NCBI GenBank assembly: GCA_964517495.1
Contig: CAZFER010000020.1
Span: forward strand, 1-64,000
Direction of reading: 5' to 3'
Origin: CAZFER01 sp964517495
GTDB lineage: Bacteria; Hinthialibacterota; Hinthialibacteria; Hinthialibacterales; Hinthialibacteraceae
Length of the DNA stretch: 64,000 nucleotides
The translations under genes and the position numbers were made by a program. Positions 43,825 to 54,068 of the stretch are shown here, piece by piece (the stretch's first letter is position 1; the number at the start of each line of letters is the position of its first letter). The notes below the pieces were generated by a model, which worked only from the letters and a program-made list of their open reading frames with translations, was not told the DNA's origin and ran no database searches.

Positions 43825-44160
43825 AACATCCTCCCGTTTAATAAATCATAAAAAATTGTGGCAAAAAATATCGGTTTTGGCTATCCTTCAACACGGGTAT
43901 TGAGATGGATTTTATAATGAAGTGTTAGAAATAGAATGCCGAAACACCACATTTCATGGCAGGCTTCCACATCAGGGGTGAGATTTGTGTTTTGATATGT
44001 ACGAATTCACGCACGGAGGTTGGTTCGCCTATCGGCTTTGTCATTGAGGGGGTAAATGCGGCTTTCGATTTTGTCGGTCAAGGTTTTATCTTCGAGAGGT
44101 AATCCTAACTGGCCAATCCTGTAAGCAAATGTATGGAGTTAATCATATCGCTTCAGCGAT
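43825..44160. other. 336-nt gene-free region
   Basis: This lies between the sulfatase start and the stop of the upstream phosphatase gene, both on the minus strand. It presumably holds the sulfatase promoter, but I could not identify it. No RNA gene or repeat was seen. Confidence 0.4.
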
Positions 44161-44976
44161 TTATTCATCGGGATGGGATCCATTGCTCACTTCCAGAGCC
44201 ATTAAAGTTAAGTCATCATGATCCCACGAACCTTCCGTATAATCGTGTAAATCAGTCAGGATCATGTTTTTGACCACAGGGAGTTCCAAATCTCCATATT
44301 CATTCAATAGATCCAACAGGCGGGTTTCACCGTACAGTTGCTTCTCCTTGTTGATCCCTTCGGTGACTCCATCTGTGTAAAGAAACAGACGGTCGCCTGG
44401 CGAAAGTTTAATTTCGGTTTGGTCGTAATGAGTATCTTCTATGATACCCAAAGGGAGATTGGATGCCCCTTCTGTGTTTTCAAGACTGGCAGGATGCCAT
44501 TCTTTTTCATCCTTGCGTTTTATATAAATGGGAGGATGGCCAGCATAAGAGAAATACAGATGGTTTTTGTTTCGATAGAATGCCACAACGGCCGCTGTGG
44601 TGATGGCCTCAAATCCACGTGAACACAGTTTTGAGTTCAATTCTGTTAACACACTATTCCCATCGAGGCAATTCATTCTTTTTACCAATGAATCGTATAC
44701 CCAGCAACTTACATGGCTAACATCTTCGCCATGACCAACCACATCGGCTATGGCGATCCGAGTTAACATATCATGGCCACACACGCTGAAGTAATAGATA
44801 TCGCCTCCCTTGCCTCCATTGCATGCACTGGAATATAAACTGGCAGTTAGCGAACCAGTCTTTACGTCAAGGTTTGCGTTTTTGATACCGCCCCAGATGG
44901 TGGAACATCCGACTGTGTGTTTTTGCACTTCTTTCATTGATCCCTCTTGAAGTTGTCTGTCCAAATCAATAATCAT
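44161..44976 (-). CDS. SpoIIE/RsbU-type PP2C phosphatase
   Basis: This is a 271-residue serine phosphatase. Metal ligands appear in IADVVGHGEDVSH (about 77-90), LYTDGVTEG (about 199) and HDDLTLMAL (about 255). The middle holds YAGHPPIYIKR, the usual conserved loop. No sensor (GAF, PAS or HAMP) domain is attached, so it is the bare catalytic domain. RsbU-type enzymes act on anti-sigma antagonists. No partner (anti-sigma factor or STAS protein) is near. It may be controlled by protein contact. Confidence 0.9.
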   Translation of the reverse strand: MIIDLDRQLQEGSMKEVQKHTVGCSTIWGGIKNANLDVKTGSLTASLYSSACNGGKGGDIYYFSVCGHDMLTRIAIADVVGHGEDVSHVSCWVYDSLVKRMNCLDGNSVLTELNSKLCSRGFEAITTAAVVAFYRNKNHLYFSYAGHPPIYIKRKDEKEWHPASLENTEGASNLPLGIIEDTHYDQTEIKLSPGDRLFLYTDGVTEGINKEKQLYGETRLLDLLNEYGDLELPVVKNMILTDLHDYTEGSWDHDDLTLMALEVSNGSHPDE

Positions 44977-45077
44977 AAATTTCTTTTCTTGTTAAATCCT
45001 TAAAGAGTTACGTAAATATATATTGTACTTGTTTTAATTAAAAATGGCACTGGGTTTGAAACGTTTTTCTCTACCTT

Positions 45078-46193
45078 TTATTGAAGGGCTGGATTGGCTT
45101 CAACCAAAATTGGGAATTTCCCTCGATAGTCGGGATGATCGGGAATAGTGGCGTTGATTTCGAGGTGCCAGTCGTAGCGATAAGATCTTTTATGTTGAGA
45201 ACCCGGTTTTTTATCAGCTGGAATAGAAATAGTTTGCGGTAAATTGATCAATTCACCCGCTCGGGCGTTATGGTTATCAAGCAATGGGTATTTTTGTTCG
45301 TAATGGGTATCTTTTCGGGTTGATTTCCCGCTTTTGTATTTGTGAATACATTTTAGTGAAAGGGTTAAATTTTGGATATAGATATTCTGATAAATAGTCC
45401 AGTTTATGGTTACGTTTAGATCTGTACCAAGAAAGAAACGTTCCTGGTCTACAAACAGCTGTGTATCGGAAAAGCCTTCACTCATTCGCTTGTAATAAAA
45501 CCATCCAACCAAAAGAAGGAAGCCAATCACAAAGTAAATGGAAAAAACGACGATCTCAGTTATGCCAAAAGAATACGAAGTGACATAGGCATAATGTCCA
45601 CACGCTAAACAGCCTATAACAAACCAGAATAGAAATGTGATTATAAGGCCTTTTTTTATAGATGCGATTGGGAGGGATGGCTTAATTTCAAACCCGTGGG
45701 TAGAAGATGGGATTGGTTTTTTATCTGTATTCCCGCTCCGGATTCCGGCCGATGCCCATCCGGCAACACAGAGGAATAGGACAGGGAAAAGTATGAAGAT
45801 ATAAGGAAGAATACTGTACTTTTTAATCAGAAAAGCCTGGCTTGGATTTTCTGGATTATAAAATCCTTCAGCTGTTTCTTCCGGTTCAAATTGATCCAAT
45901 ATCCTTTGTGCCTGGGAGCGGGGGCCACTGATTTTGATTGGAAAAACGTTGCTTGATTCATATGTTTTACCATCAATTGTGTATGAATAAGTGATCTCGG
46001 CTCGATAGGTTGTGCCAGATTCACCAGAATCAGAACGTATTAAGCGTTCAGACAGGATATTTACCTCGATGGGTTGGTAAGTCATAATTTTATGTTGTTG
46101 CTGCAAGCTCAAAGATATTCCTAGACCCATAAAGATTAAGGGAATAATAAAGAAGGGGATTAATACCAATGAAGAAGTGAATTTTGAAATCAT
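45078..46193 (-). CDS. DUF3592-type membrane protein
   Basis: This 371-residue protein has an N-terminal helix (SSLVLIPFFIIPLIFMGLG), an extracytoplasmic DUF3592-like region (TYRAEITYSYTIDGKTYESS, then FYNPENPSQAFLIKK) and further helices around 145-165 and 205-260. The start is set at ATG 46193, five bases after the MFS stop; the longer reading from 46322 lies inside the MFS gene. It is the last gene of a minus-strand group (GH, GT2, MFS, DUF3592). The C-terminal third is a separate soluble domain that I do not recognise. Function is unknown. Confidence 0.75.
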   Translation of the reverse strand: MISKFTSSLVLIPFFIIPLIFMGLGISLSLQQQHKIMTYQPIEVNILSERLIRSDSGESGTTYRAEITYSYTIDGKTYESSNVFPIKISGPRSQAQRILDQFEPEETAEGFYNPENPSQAFLIKKYSILPYIFILFPVLFLCVAGWASAGIRSGNTDKKPIPSSTHGFEIKPSLPIASIKKGLIITFLFWFVIGCLACGHYAYVTSYSFGITEIVVFSIYFVIGFLLLVGWFYYKRMSEGFSDTQLFVDQERFFLGTDLNVTINWTIYQNIYIQNLTLSLKCIHKYKSGKSTRKDTHYEQKYPLLDNHNARAGELINLPQTISIPADKKPGSQHKRSYRYDWHLEINATIPDHPDYRGKFPILVEANPALQ

Positions 46194-46198
46194 ATGAC

Positions 46199-47389
46199 TC
46201 ACGCTTTTCCTCTGTTTTTTCTTATTGTTTGCATAATAACCCCTACGGCAAAATAGGGCAAAATGCAACTTAATAGAAAAACGATCCCGAAGCCCAGATG
46301 TGACGCAATAATTCCCATACAAAATGAATTGATGGCATTTCCTGCATCCATTACGCCAGTTACAAACGCCATAGCGCTGCCGCGAAGGTTTTCGGGTGAG
46401 AGGCTATAACCCAAGGCGGTTACCGCGGGGAAACAAAGGCCATGGCCAAAACCGCACAAGGCTCCTGAAAAGATGATCCATAAGAGCGTGTGGGAGAAAA
46501 AGACAATCAATAAACCGCTGGCATAGCAGATGAAACCTGGAATGAGGACATATCGATAACCAAACCGGTCACCCCAATGTCGACCGCATAACCTGACTGT
46601 CACACCGCAAATGGAGAATGCTGTAAAAAACAAACTGAAATTGGTAATTGATCGTTCCTCAGCTAAAGGCGCCAGGAATGAACTCATGGTTGAGTATGCA
46701 ACCGCGACGGCCAAGGCATAAAGAGAGACCAAGAGAAAATTGGGTTTAATAAATAATCGAAACATTTGTAAGAAATTAATAGAGCCTATCGCGATGGATT
46801 GCTTAGGCATTTGAAATGTTGATATTAGAAGAAAGGCTGAGATGCTAATCGCCGTCATAGTCAAAAAAAAGACGGAGAAACCGTAATGACGTAAGATTGT
46901 TTCTCCAATAAAGGGGGCCATAGCATTGGAAGCCATCCCAGAAAGACCATACATGGCAATGGCTTCATTGCGCCGATTGGGTGGGGCGGTTTGACCGGCC
47001 ATGGTAAAAAAGGCAGACATATGGGCACCCCAGCCAAAGCCTTGAATCACCCGGAGAATCCAGACAAGTAGGGATAATCCCTGGCCCAATAAAAAATAAT
47101 ATCCCAAACAGGGCATACCCAACCCTAGGCTGGCAAGGATCATCACCGGTTTTGCACCCAGGCGGTCAATCATAAAACCAATCAGAGGACGGGTGGCGAC
47201 CCCTGCGATGGGGAGCATGGCCATAAATAATCCAATGGTTTGGGCATCTCCTCCACTGTGGGTGACATAAAGTGGGAAGAGGGCATTGTTGGTGAAGATA
47301 CAACCCATCAAAAAATTATAGAAAAAACCGATGAAAAACCTCGGTGTATAAAGGTGCTCAGTGTTTGATAACGTTTCAGTGGAATTCAT
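46199..47389 (-). CDS. Major facilitator superfamily transporter
   Basis: This 396-residue protein has about twelve hydrophobic helices and the MFS loop signature RPLIGFMIDRLGAKPVMI between helices 2 and 3. The start overlaps the GT2 stop by four bases (ATGA), so expression is coupled. Transport substrate is unknown; its position after a secreted glycoside hydrolase and a glycosyltransferase makes a sugar or sugar-derived product plausible. Confidence 0.9.
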   Translation of the reverse strand: MNSTETLSNTEHLYTPRFFIGFFYNFLMGCIFTNNALFPLYVTHSGGDAQTIGLFMAMLPIAGVATRPLIGFMIDRLGAKPVMILASLGLGMPCLGYYFLLGQGLSLLVWILRVIQGFGWGAHMSAFFTMAGQTAPPNRRNEAIAMYGLSGMASNAMAPFIGETILRHYGFSVFFLTMTAISISAFLLISTFQMPKQSIAIGSINFLQMFRLFIKPNFLLVSLYALAVAVAYSTMSSFLAPLAEERSITNFSLFFTAFSICGVTVRLCGRHWGDRFGYRYVLIPGFICYASGLLIVFFSHTLLWIIFSGALCGFGHGLCFPAVTALGYSLSPENLRGSAMAFVTGVMDAGNAINSFCMGIIASHLGFGIVFLLSCILPYFAVGVIMQTIRKNRGKA

Positions 47390-48123
47390 TTTCGGCGTTC
47401 GTACCAGATTTTGAGATAATGACGATTTTTAAGAGTTCGAAATGGTGAGATGAAAAGCCTTAAAAAGAAGGCTGCATGTTCATAAAAGGTGAATTGGTAG
47501 ACTTTTCGCGGAGAAGTTGAGACGGAATGTTTTAGAATTATCACCCTTCCCAAAGGCTTTAATTTACGGGCTAAATGCAATTCCTCCGAAACATAATATT
47601 CTTCATCAAATCCCTTTACGGAGAGGAAGGCATCGTGTCGAACGAAGAAAAATGAACCTGCAGGCAAGTGAAAGCATTTTGATATGGTATTCCACACATG
47701 GGATAGAAAATTTGCGGTGAAGGGCACTTTTCCATTCCAGCCCACGGGAGCGCCTCCGGCGATCACATTTTGGGTCAGGGTATTTTTTAATTCCACCATC
47801 AGCTCATTGCTGACTAGCGTGTCGGCATCCAGGAAGAGCAAATAATCCCCGTTTGCATGGGATGCACCTGCGTTACGCGTGGCTCCAATATTGCGTTTTC
47901 CTGAGGTTACAACTTTAGCCCCCATTTTTTGTGCAATAGACGCTGTCTGGTCAGTGGATTCATCGTCGGCAACAATGATTTCGCATGAATCCAAGCCAGC
48001 GTGATTGAGCGCGTCATTCAACCTTTCCAGCGTGGAGCCTATGTATTCGGCTTCATTATAAGCCGGTATAATGACGGATAATAACACGTCTGTTCTCGCC
48101 TTCATTAATTTGGTAATAGACAT
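47386..48123 (-). CDS. Glycosyltransferase family 2
   Basis: This 245-residue GT-A glycosyltransferase has the opening VLLSVIIPAYNEAEYIGSTLERL, the nucleotide-binding VADDESTDQT (about residue 50) and the DxD motif FLDADTLVS (about 95). It is cytoplasmic with an amphipathic C-terminus rather than clear helices. It lies 12 nt after the glycoside hydrolase gene and overlaps the MFS gene by four bases. Acceptor and sugar are unknown. Confidence 0.9.
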   Translation of the reverse strand: MSITKLMKARTDVLLSVIIPAYNEAEYIGSTLERLNDALNHAGLDSCEIIVADDESTDQTASIAQKMGAKVVTSGKRNIGATRNAGASHANGDYLLFLDADTLVSNELMVELKNTLTQNVIAGGAPVGWNGKVPFTANFLSHVWNTISKCFHLPAGSFFFVRHDAFLSVKGFDEEYYVSEELHLARKLKPLGRVIILKHSVSTSPRKVYQFTFYEHAAFFLRLFISPFRTLKNRHYLKIWYERRK

Positions 48124-48135
48124 GAATTGTAGGAG

Positions 48136-51081
48136 CTATTGATTATTTCGTAAGCCCGGAACCTTGCCGGCCTCAATGATCTGCCAATATCGTTCTTTGA
48201 CTTGATCGTATATTCCATAGAGTCCCCGGGCATCGGCATCGCGATCGATTTCGATCCAGTCGGTGGGTTCGGGTATCGTCCGTTTTGATAAAATGTCTTC
48301 TGCGTAACGGCGAATAACTTTGGTGACTGGCCGGTCGGTACCATCGGGATTGATGATGCCGTAATCGGATTTTTCATTGTAGCGGAAGCCACCGGGATAC
48401 CACCACCAGACCACGCCATTGGAGAAGGATTTAAGCACCATTTTATAAAAGTTTGAGTAAAACTCAGCTTGAAATTCCAGGCGTTCCGGATCGGTTTGCA
48501 TGGTTTGATTGTTCCAGGCATGCACGCCGGCTTCCGCCCACAGGACTGGTTTTTTAGGGGCGCAATACCTTGCATAGCTGACGGTAAACATTCCCGGTTT
48601 TATTCGCTCCCAATCGCCAATACGTCCGTATCCTTCAGGAGACAGAAAGTCCATGCATCGTGAGACGCCTCTAAAGTCATAGGGCATTTTCCTGGCCCCT
48701 AAATAGGTCGGATCACCAGTGACCGTCATACGAAAACTGATGAGATGATTGGGATCGATACGCCGCAGAAAATCGGCAGCCGCTTGATAATGAGCATGTA
48801 CCAATTCATCCACAAATCTTCGATAGTCTGCAACCATTTTGCGATGTGGGCCATCCTTACTCAAATGCGAAAAGGTGGGGCAGGAGACTTTTCCTGAATA
48901 AAGGGGAGCGGGATAATTCCATGCGTTTTCCGCTTTTTTGATTGAGCCATATTGATCGACCAGCCATTCACGCCATTCCCAGTCATATTGGCGGCGCTGT
49001 TCCACTGTTCCAAAAAAGGGCTCCCAGGCGATATCATAGGCATAAATGGTATCATTTTCCCAGAGCTGGTTTTGCCGTAGAATTTCATCCCACCAATCCT
49101 GGTCATAATTCATGGGTGTTCCTGGCCGTATGGACAGGTTGACCTTTAAGCCGAGTTCTTGGCAGCGGTGAAGAAAATCAATCAAGTTATTAGCCTCTAT
49201 GGAGCGATGGTAAATGAATATGGAAACGGAGTTTAAGCCCATATCACGGCATCGTTCCAAATCACGTTGAATGAATTCAGGATCATAGGCGCTTCGTCCC
49301 AGCCAAAACTCGAAGTCGGGATAATTGTCAAGTGCGATACCGGTTGAAGGCATGTAATTGACACCATGCACATACCATTTTTTCCCGTCTAAATAAAAAT
49401 TACCATCTCGAACACTTACGAATGATTGTTGGTCTTTTGGCTTTGGATTGTATATATGAATTTGATGGGTGATTTGATCAATGGGTATGTCATCTTTGAT
49501 TAACTGAACGTTGATAGAAAACTGATCACCCTGACGAGGTAAACGAATCGCTCGGGTGATGGAACCGATCTGGCCAGCGGGAAGATTAACCGGTTGAATG
49601 ACCCGTTTGAAAGGGAGGGATTCATCTTTTGCTGTAAGTTCGAATTGCAGAGTTAATTCGTTCAAGTCATTGCGGGACAGGTTGGCCAATGTGGCGCCAA
49701 TCGTTACCGGTTGACCAGGCCGGTAGGTAAAAAATTCTGTGCCTGCTTCAACAAAAAATACACCACGGGCCATTTGCTTGATGGTTTGCTTTATTGTTTG
49801 AATGACGGAGGAATTTTGATACCATTCCCAGTCCTGGATAGAATAGGTTGCTCTTTGACTGTTTTTATATTTTCCACTGAAATTAACGAAAAGGGACGCC
49901 GGCGAACCTCGCCATTCATTGCGCCAACCGGTGGCGTCAATCAGGCGAATCCAGCGTTGATCCCGCTGTTTGTTATATCCTTTGCCTGTTGGTCTGGGAT
50001 GATGGCTGGTGATGTGTGTAGCATGAGGCACGGTTTCTTTTGCCAGTTTAAGGAGGCGGCGAGGTACCAACTGAGCCGTATCATTGAGCGGATAATATTT
50101 GAAATGAGGGGATAATCCTTCAATAACGGGTGGATTTTGTTGGATGGGATGAAAATCACCGAATGGATTAGGGGCAGTGCCAATATCGTCGATGTAATAT
50201 TCGTATTCACCTCCTCGGGGGCCGGTGTGAGTCCAAGCAACACCGATTTGAAACTGGTTGGCGTTTTTGGGATTGAAGCAGTCATTCTCGCCACCACGAT
50301 GGGGTACTGATTCCCAGTAATCGAAATCGTGTGGAGTTAATACCACTCGCTGCCATATATTGGATACAGGGAAAGTGGCAATCCATCGCGAGCCGTCTTT
50401 TTCCTTCCATTCAAAACTCAATGTTCGTGTTTCGCCTACTCCTTTTGCATAGAACGTGGTAAGTGTATGGTCAACTGGAAAGGGATTATTTAGGACAGGC
50501 GAGGAATAAGTATCCCAACCCGCCAGCTGGTTGATATGAGTATGGAAAACATGATCGTTATCTTCCTTAATGATTTCATTTACGGTTTTCGCTTTCGGTG
50601 TATTGCTGTGCCGGGTCCAGCCATCCAAGGTTTGATTTTCGAAGTCGAATAATACATGTTCTGTGGGTTGTTTCGTAAGTTGCTTACGCCACTTGTTTTC
50701 TGTCAGCCATTGGTCGTTGTGCTTCCAGGCTAACTGAGTAAATGCGGGGGCAGACAAGGCCATCACATCACCACCTTCTTTGACGAACTGGTGGATGGTA
50801 TCCATACTTTTGGCGGGCAGGTAACCAGCTGAAGGAAGCATAAGCATATCAATATTTTGGCTATTCATGGTGGCTGGATTAATAATTGCGTCAGCGTTGA
50901 TGAGTTGCATGTCAAAACCTTCATCCAACAATGTTGAAACGAGGTTTAACGCTAATTCAGGATGATGGCCGGGGAGATCATCCAAAAATACCGCGATACG
51001 GTACGCACCTTGGCTAAAGGTGTGGGAAGATGAAAGTAACAGAATGAGACATGCGATAAAGATGATTCGTATTTTATTCAT
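48136..51081 (-). CDS. Multidomain secreted glycoside hydrolase (clan GH-A)
   Basis: This is a 981-residue exported protein. After the signal peptide (MNKIRIIFIACLILLLSSSHTFS) there is a flavodoxin/amidotransferase-like domain (about 25-115; YRIAVFLDDLPGHHPE), then a carbohydrate-binding-like beta-sandwich (about 150-310; FENQTLDGWTRHS). A further beta-rich region leads to a TIM-barrel hydrolase (about 565-930). The putative acid/base Glu is in AWEPFFG (about 685) and the nucleophile in LWAEAGVHAW (about 849), as in clan A families such as GH5 and GH42. It heads a minus-strand group with GT2 and MFS. The substrate is not known. Confidence 0.85.
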   Translation of the reverse strand: MNKIRIIFIACLILLLSSSHTFSQGAYRIAVFLDDLPGHHPELALNLVSTLLDEGFDMQLINADAIINPATMNSQNIDMLMLPSAGYLPAKSMDTIHQFVKEGGDVMALSAPAFTQLAWKHNDQWLTENKWRKQLTKQPTEHVLFDFENQTLDGWTRHSNTPKAKTVNEIIKEDNDHVFHTHINQLAGWDTYSSPVLNNPFPVDHTLTTFYAKGVGETRTLSFEWKEKDGSRWIATFPVSNIWQRVVLTPHDFDYWESVPHRGGENDCFNPKNANQFQIGVAWTHTGPRGGEYEYYIDDIGTAPNPFGDFHPIQQNPPVIEGLSPHFKYYPLNDTAQLVPRRLLKLAKETVPHATHITSHHPRPTGKGYNKQRDQRWIRLIDATGWRNEWRGSPASLFVNFSGKYKNSQRATYSIQDWEWYQNSSVIQTIKQTIKQMARGVFFVEAGTEFFTYRPGQPVTIGATLANLSRNDLNELTLQFELTAKDESLPFKRVIQPVNLPAGQIGSITRAIRLPRQGDQFSINVQLIKDDIPIDQITHQIHIYNPKPKDQQSFVSVRDGNFYLDGKKWYVHGVNYMPSTGIALDNYPDFEFWLGRSAYDPEFIQRDLERCRDMGLNSVSIFIYHRSIEANNLIDFLHRCQELGLKVNLSIRPGTPMNYDQDWWDEILRQNQLWENDTIYAYDIAWEPFFGTVEQRRQYDWEWREWLVDQYGSIKKAENAWNYPAPLYSGKVSCPTFSHLSKDGPHRKMVADYRRFVDELVHAHYQAAADFLRRIDPNHLISFRMTVTGDPTYLGARKMPYDFRGVSRCMDFLSPEGYGRIGDWERIKPGMFTVSYARYCAPKKPVLWAEAGVHAWNNQTMQTDPERLEFQAEFYSNFYKMVLKSFSNGVVWWWYPGGFRYNEKSDYGIINPDGTDRPVTKVIRRYAEDILSKRTIPEPTDWIEIDRDADARGLYGIYDQVKERYWQIIEAGKVPGLRNNQ

Positions 51082-51210
51082 TGTTCTGATCTTATGTGCA
51101 TCAAGTTAATGTTGAATGTCTATAGACGAAATTTTTCTGTCTTGTTTATGATTGTATTAAAGCATGTTTTCTCTGTAAATTGGATTGGATTCACAATTTT
51201 CGTAAAGAAA

Positions 51211-51238
51211 AAAGGGCACAGTCGTTTCTGCGCCCTTT
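51211..51238 (-). terminator. Rho-independent terminator of hisI
   Basis: AAAGGGC-CAG pairs with CTG-GCCCTTT (one mismatch) around a short loop. On the minus strand it is followed by a T run. It lies just after the hisI stop. Confidence 0.9.
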
Positions 51239-51260
51239 TAAACTTTTTAGTCAATATGAA

Positions 51261-51755
51261 TTAAAGTTTAGTCGGGTTGGGGGCGTCACCATAAACTTCT
51301 TTGGGATCAAACACTTTTTCGTTATCGGTGTAAACCAGTTTCATTGGATTACCCAAACCTTGTTGTTTGGCTTCATCAGCAACAGGAATGCGGCGGTAAA
51401 AGCAGGAGCGATAGCCGACATGGCAGCTGGCTCCGCCGACGACCTCGACACGCATCCAGATAGTATCCTGATCATCATCAATCAATAATTCACGTACCTT
51501 CTGTACAAGACCGCTGGTGGCCCCTTTATGCCACAAAACCTGTCGGCTGCGGCTCCAATATACCGCTTCGCCCAGTTCAATGGTTTTAGCAAGGGCTTCG
51601 CGATTCATATAGGCGTGCATCAACACTTCGCCGCTTTCATAATCAGTGGTTACCACGGGAATTAAACCGTCTTCATCAAACTTAGGGGCCAGGGTGTCGC
51701 CTTCTTCCACTTGCTCGACACTGTTTCGTTCTGCGTACAGATTTTCGTAACTCAT
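51261..51755 (-). CDS. hisI: Phosphoribosyl-AMP cyclohydrolase
   Basis: This 164-residue enzyme of histidine synthesis opens the adenine ring of phosphoribosyl-AMP. The core is complete: VLMHAYMNREALAKT, YWSRSRQVLWHKGATSG, the acidic metal-site run LIDDDQDTIW and the zinc-type GGASCHVGYRSCFYR. It is the single-domain (HisI-only) form, with a C-terminal tail of about 40 residues beyond the usual core. No other his genes are near, so it is isolated from the pathway. Confidence 0.95.
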   Translation of the reverse strand: MSYENLYAERNSVEQVEEGDTLAPKFDEDGLIPVVTTDYESGEVLMHAYMNREALAKTIELGEAVYWSRSRQVLWHKGATSGLVQKVRELLIDDDQDTIWMRVEVVGGASCHVGYRSCFYRRIPVADEAKQQGLGNPMKLVYTDNEKVFDPKEVYGDAPNPTKL

Positions 51756-51933
51756 TCGTTAAAACTCCAATTTTTCAATGTGTTTTGGGGAATATGGTAG
51801 CATTTTATCTTAAAAAACAAGGTTGCGTAGGTGTGAATACCCTAAACACCTGATTTGTGAATGTGGCTATAGATTTTTTGGGGATGATCATTAAGAATAA
51901 AGAAAATTAAACTGGGGGAAGGAAAGATTCATC

Positions 51934-54018
51934 ATGAAACGATGCAATAAAATATTAAATCTTAACAAAGTTCTTTCACTTTTATTGAGTGTGTTTATCA
52001 TCAATGGTTTATCCCTCCAAATGGTTTGGAGCGATGAAACGTTTTCTTTGTCCAATCAATGGTATTTTAAAACTGATCCAACGGATAAGGGAATTGATGG
52101 TGAGTGGTTTGATCCTGCTATTAATCACACAGATTGGCAGCAGATCTTTGTCCCTCATACCTGGCAAACCGAATTGGGGTTGGAAGATTATTATGGATTT
52201 GCCTGGTATGCCAAAAAGGTAGCGACCAAACCTTCATGGCAAGGCAAACGAATCGAACTGGAATTCGATGCTGTTTATCGAGATGCGCAGGTGTGGGTTA
52301 ATGGAATCAAAGTGGGTGAGCATATCGGAAGTGGATGGACTCCGTTTTCTTTTGATTTAGCCAATGTATGGCGGTTAAATCAGACTAATGTCATCGTGTT
52401 GCGGGTGGATAACCGTTTTTCTGAAAATGCTATTCCGTATAAAAATTCATTCGATTGGGCGGCCGATGGGGGGATTATTCGTAACGTCCGGTTACGAATT
52501 ACACCACCTGTTTATATCAAAGACATTTTTGTGAATGCTGAACCGCGTGAGGATATGGGAGGGGCGTTTTGGCAGGCGGATATCAACCTGCGTCATGCAG
52601 ATGAAAAATCATGGGTGGCTCGAATCTATGAACCCGGTGGCCGCCAATTAGTGATTAAAAAGGGGCAAATTGAAGATTCTAATGATGATCAACAGACGGT
52701 AGAACTAAGCGGTATAATTAAAAAACCTAAACTGTGGCATTTTGATTATCCACACTTATATCGATTTCACTTTCAAATAAAAGATGATCAAGGCGTTATC
52801 CATCAAAAAGAGACCACATTTGGAATTCGCAAGGTGGAAATGAAGGATGGATTGATTTATTTAAACAGTGAACCTATGCGTCTGATGGGAGTGGAATGGA
52901 TGCCGGGAAGTGATCCCCATCAAGGGATGGCTGAGGACCACGCCCTTATGCGCGAGGTGCTGACAGACATGAAACGGTTAAATTGCATTCTAACCCGTTT
53001 TCATTGGCAGCAGGATGATTTTGTGTTTGATTTTTGTGACCGGGAGGGAATGCTGGTGCAGGAAGAAATCCCCGCATGGGGTGGCCGGACCATCCAAGGA
53101 GACCTTGAAACCATTCAAGCACAGCAAACCAAAGAAATGATTCATGCTCATTACAACCATCCATCTATTTATGCATGGGGGGTTTGCAATGAAATTGGTG
53201 GGCAGCGACCTAAAGCTATAGAATTTATACGTCATGGTGTTGAATTAGCTCGTTCACTTGATCCAACACGGTTATTGACATATGCATCCAACACACTTCA
53301 AAGCACACCTGAAAAGGATGCTTCTCAATTCGTTGATTTTATTGAGTGGAATGATTATTACGAGAGTTGGTATGGTGGTTCATTGGAGGATTTATCCACT
53401 AATTTGCAGCGTATTCATGAGGCATATCCAAATAAATCATTAATTATCTCTGAGTATGGGTTGTGTGAATGTTCTCCCAAAAATCCATCCGGTGATGCGC
53501 GAAGAATAGAGATTCTCAAAACCCACACTGACCGTTATCGCGAATCAGGTGTTGTGGCTGGCGCTATCTTTTTTGATTACAACGATTATCGCACTCATAT
53601 CGGTGATAAAGGGCAAGGTTCGTTTCAGCAGCGAGTCCATGGGGTGGTTGATCTACTCAGAAATCGAAAACCATCCTGGGAGGCATTGCGCCGGGAAGCC
53701 TCACCCATTCGAACCCTGATTGTACATGAACCAGAGCAAGTTGGTGATAAAACCTACGCTGATGTGGAAATCAATACCCGTTCGTTAGTCAATGATCTGC
53801 CGGCTTATACGTTGCGAGGGTATCAGTTGATTTGGACTGCCTATAATCAGCTTGATCAACCTATAGGAACAGGCAAAACCATTCTTCCCGAACTGGAGCC
53901 TGGCTCTCAACATATTGAACCTATTAACTGGGCTGCGTTTGATGGGCTGGTGCGTGTAAAAGCTGAAGTTTTTCGGCCTACAGGCTATTCCGTCCTGGAT
54001 GCTCAATGGCAAAAATAG
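51934..54018 (+). CDS. Secreted glycoside hydrolase family 2
   Basis: This is a 694-residue exported beta-glycosidase (beta-galactosidase, glucuronidase or mannosidase type). After a signal peptide (to about residue 33) come the sugar-binding jelly-roll (LSNQWYFKTDP, GFAWYAKKV, VWVNGIKVGEH), an immunoglobulin-like domain and the barrel. The acid/base Glu is in GVCNEIGG (about residue 416) and the nucleophile in IISEYG (about 507). It is shorter than LacZ and near the size of GusA-like enzymes with a C-terminal extension. The start has AAGGAAAG upstream. It is convergent with the CehA-like gene. Exact specificity cannot be fixed. Confidence 0.9.
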   Translation: MKRCNKILNLNKVLSLLLSVFIINGLSLQMVWSDETFSLSNQWYFKTDPTDKGIDGEWFDPAINHTDWQQIFVPHTWQTELGLEDYYGFAWYAKKVATKPSWQGKRIELEFDAVYRDAQVWVNGIKVGEHIGSGWTPFSFDLANVWRLNQTNVIVLRVDNRFSENAIPYKNSFDWAADGGIIRNVRLRITPPVYIKDIFVNAEPREDMGGAFWQADINLRHADEKSWVARIYEPGGRQLVIKKGQIEDSNDDQQTVELSGIIKKPKLWHFDYPHLYRFHFQIKDDQGVIHQKETTFGIRKVEMKDGLIYLNSEPMRLMGVEWMPGSDPHQGMAEDHALMREVLTDMKRLNCILTRFHWQQDDFVFDFCDREGMLVQEEIPAWGGRTIQGDLETIQAQQTKEMIHAHYNHPSIYAWGVCNEIGGQRPKAIEFIRHGVELARSLDPTRLLTYASNTLQSTPEKDASQFVDFIEWNDYYESWYGGSLEDLSTNLQRIHEAYPNKSLIISEYGLCECSPKNPSGDARRIEILKTHTDRYRESGVVAGAIFFDYNDYRTHIGDKGQGSFQQRVHGVVDLLRNRKPSWEALRREASPIRTLIVHEPEQVGDKTYADVEINTRSLVNDLPAYTLRGYQLIWTAYNQLDQPIGTGKTILPELEPGSQHIEPINWAAFDGLVRVKAEVFRPTGYSVLDAQWQK

Positions 54019-54068
54019 GAGAGCGAATATAACTCCCAAAAGTCTCTTTAGTAGAGAGTGTTCGAATC

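Noticed and set aside
46199..46322. Longer N-terminus for the DUF3592 protein starting at 46322
   Set aside because: It would lie within the MFS coding region and begins with residues unlike a membrane start. ATG 46193 gives a proper N-terminal helix.
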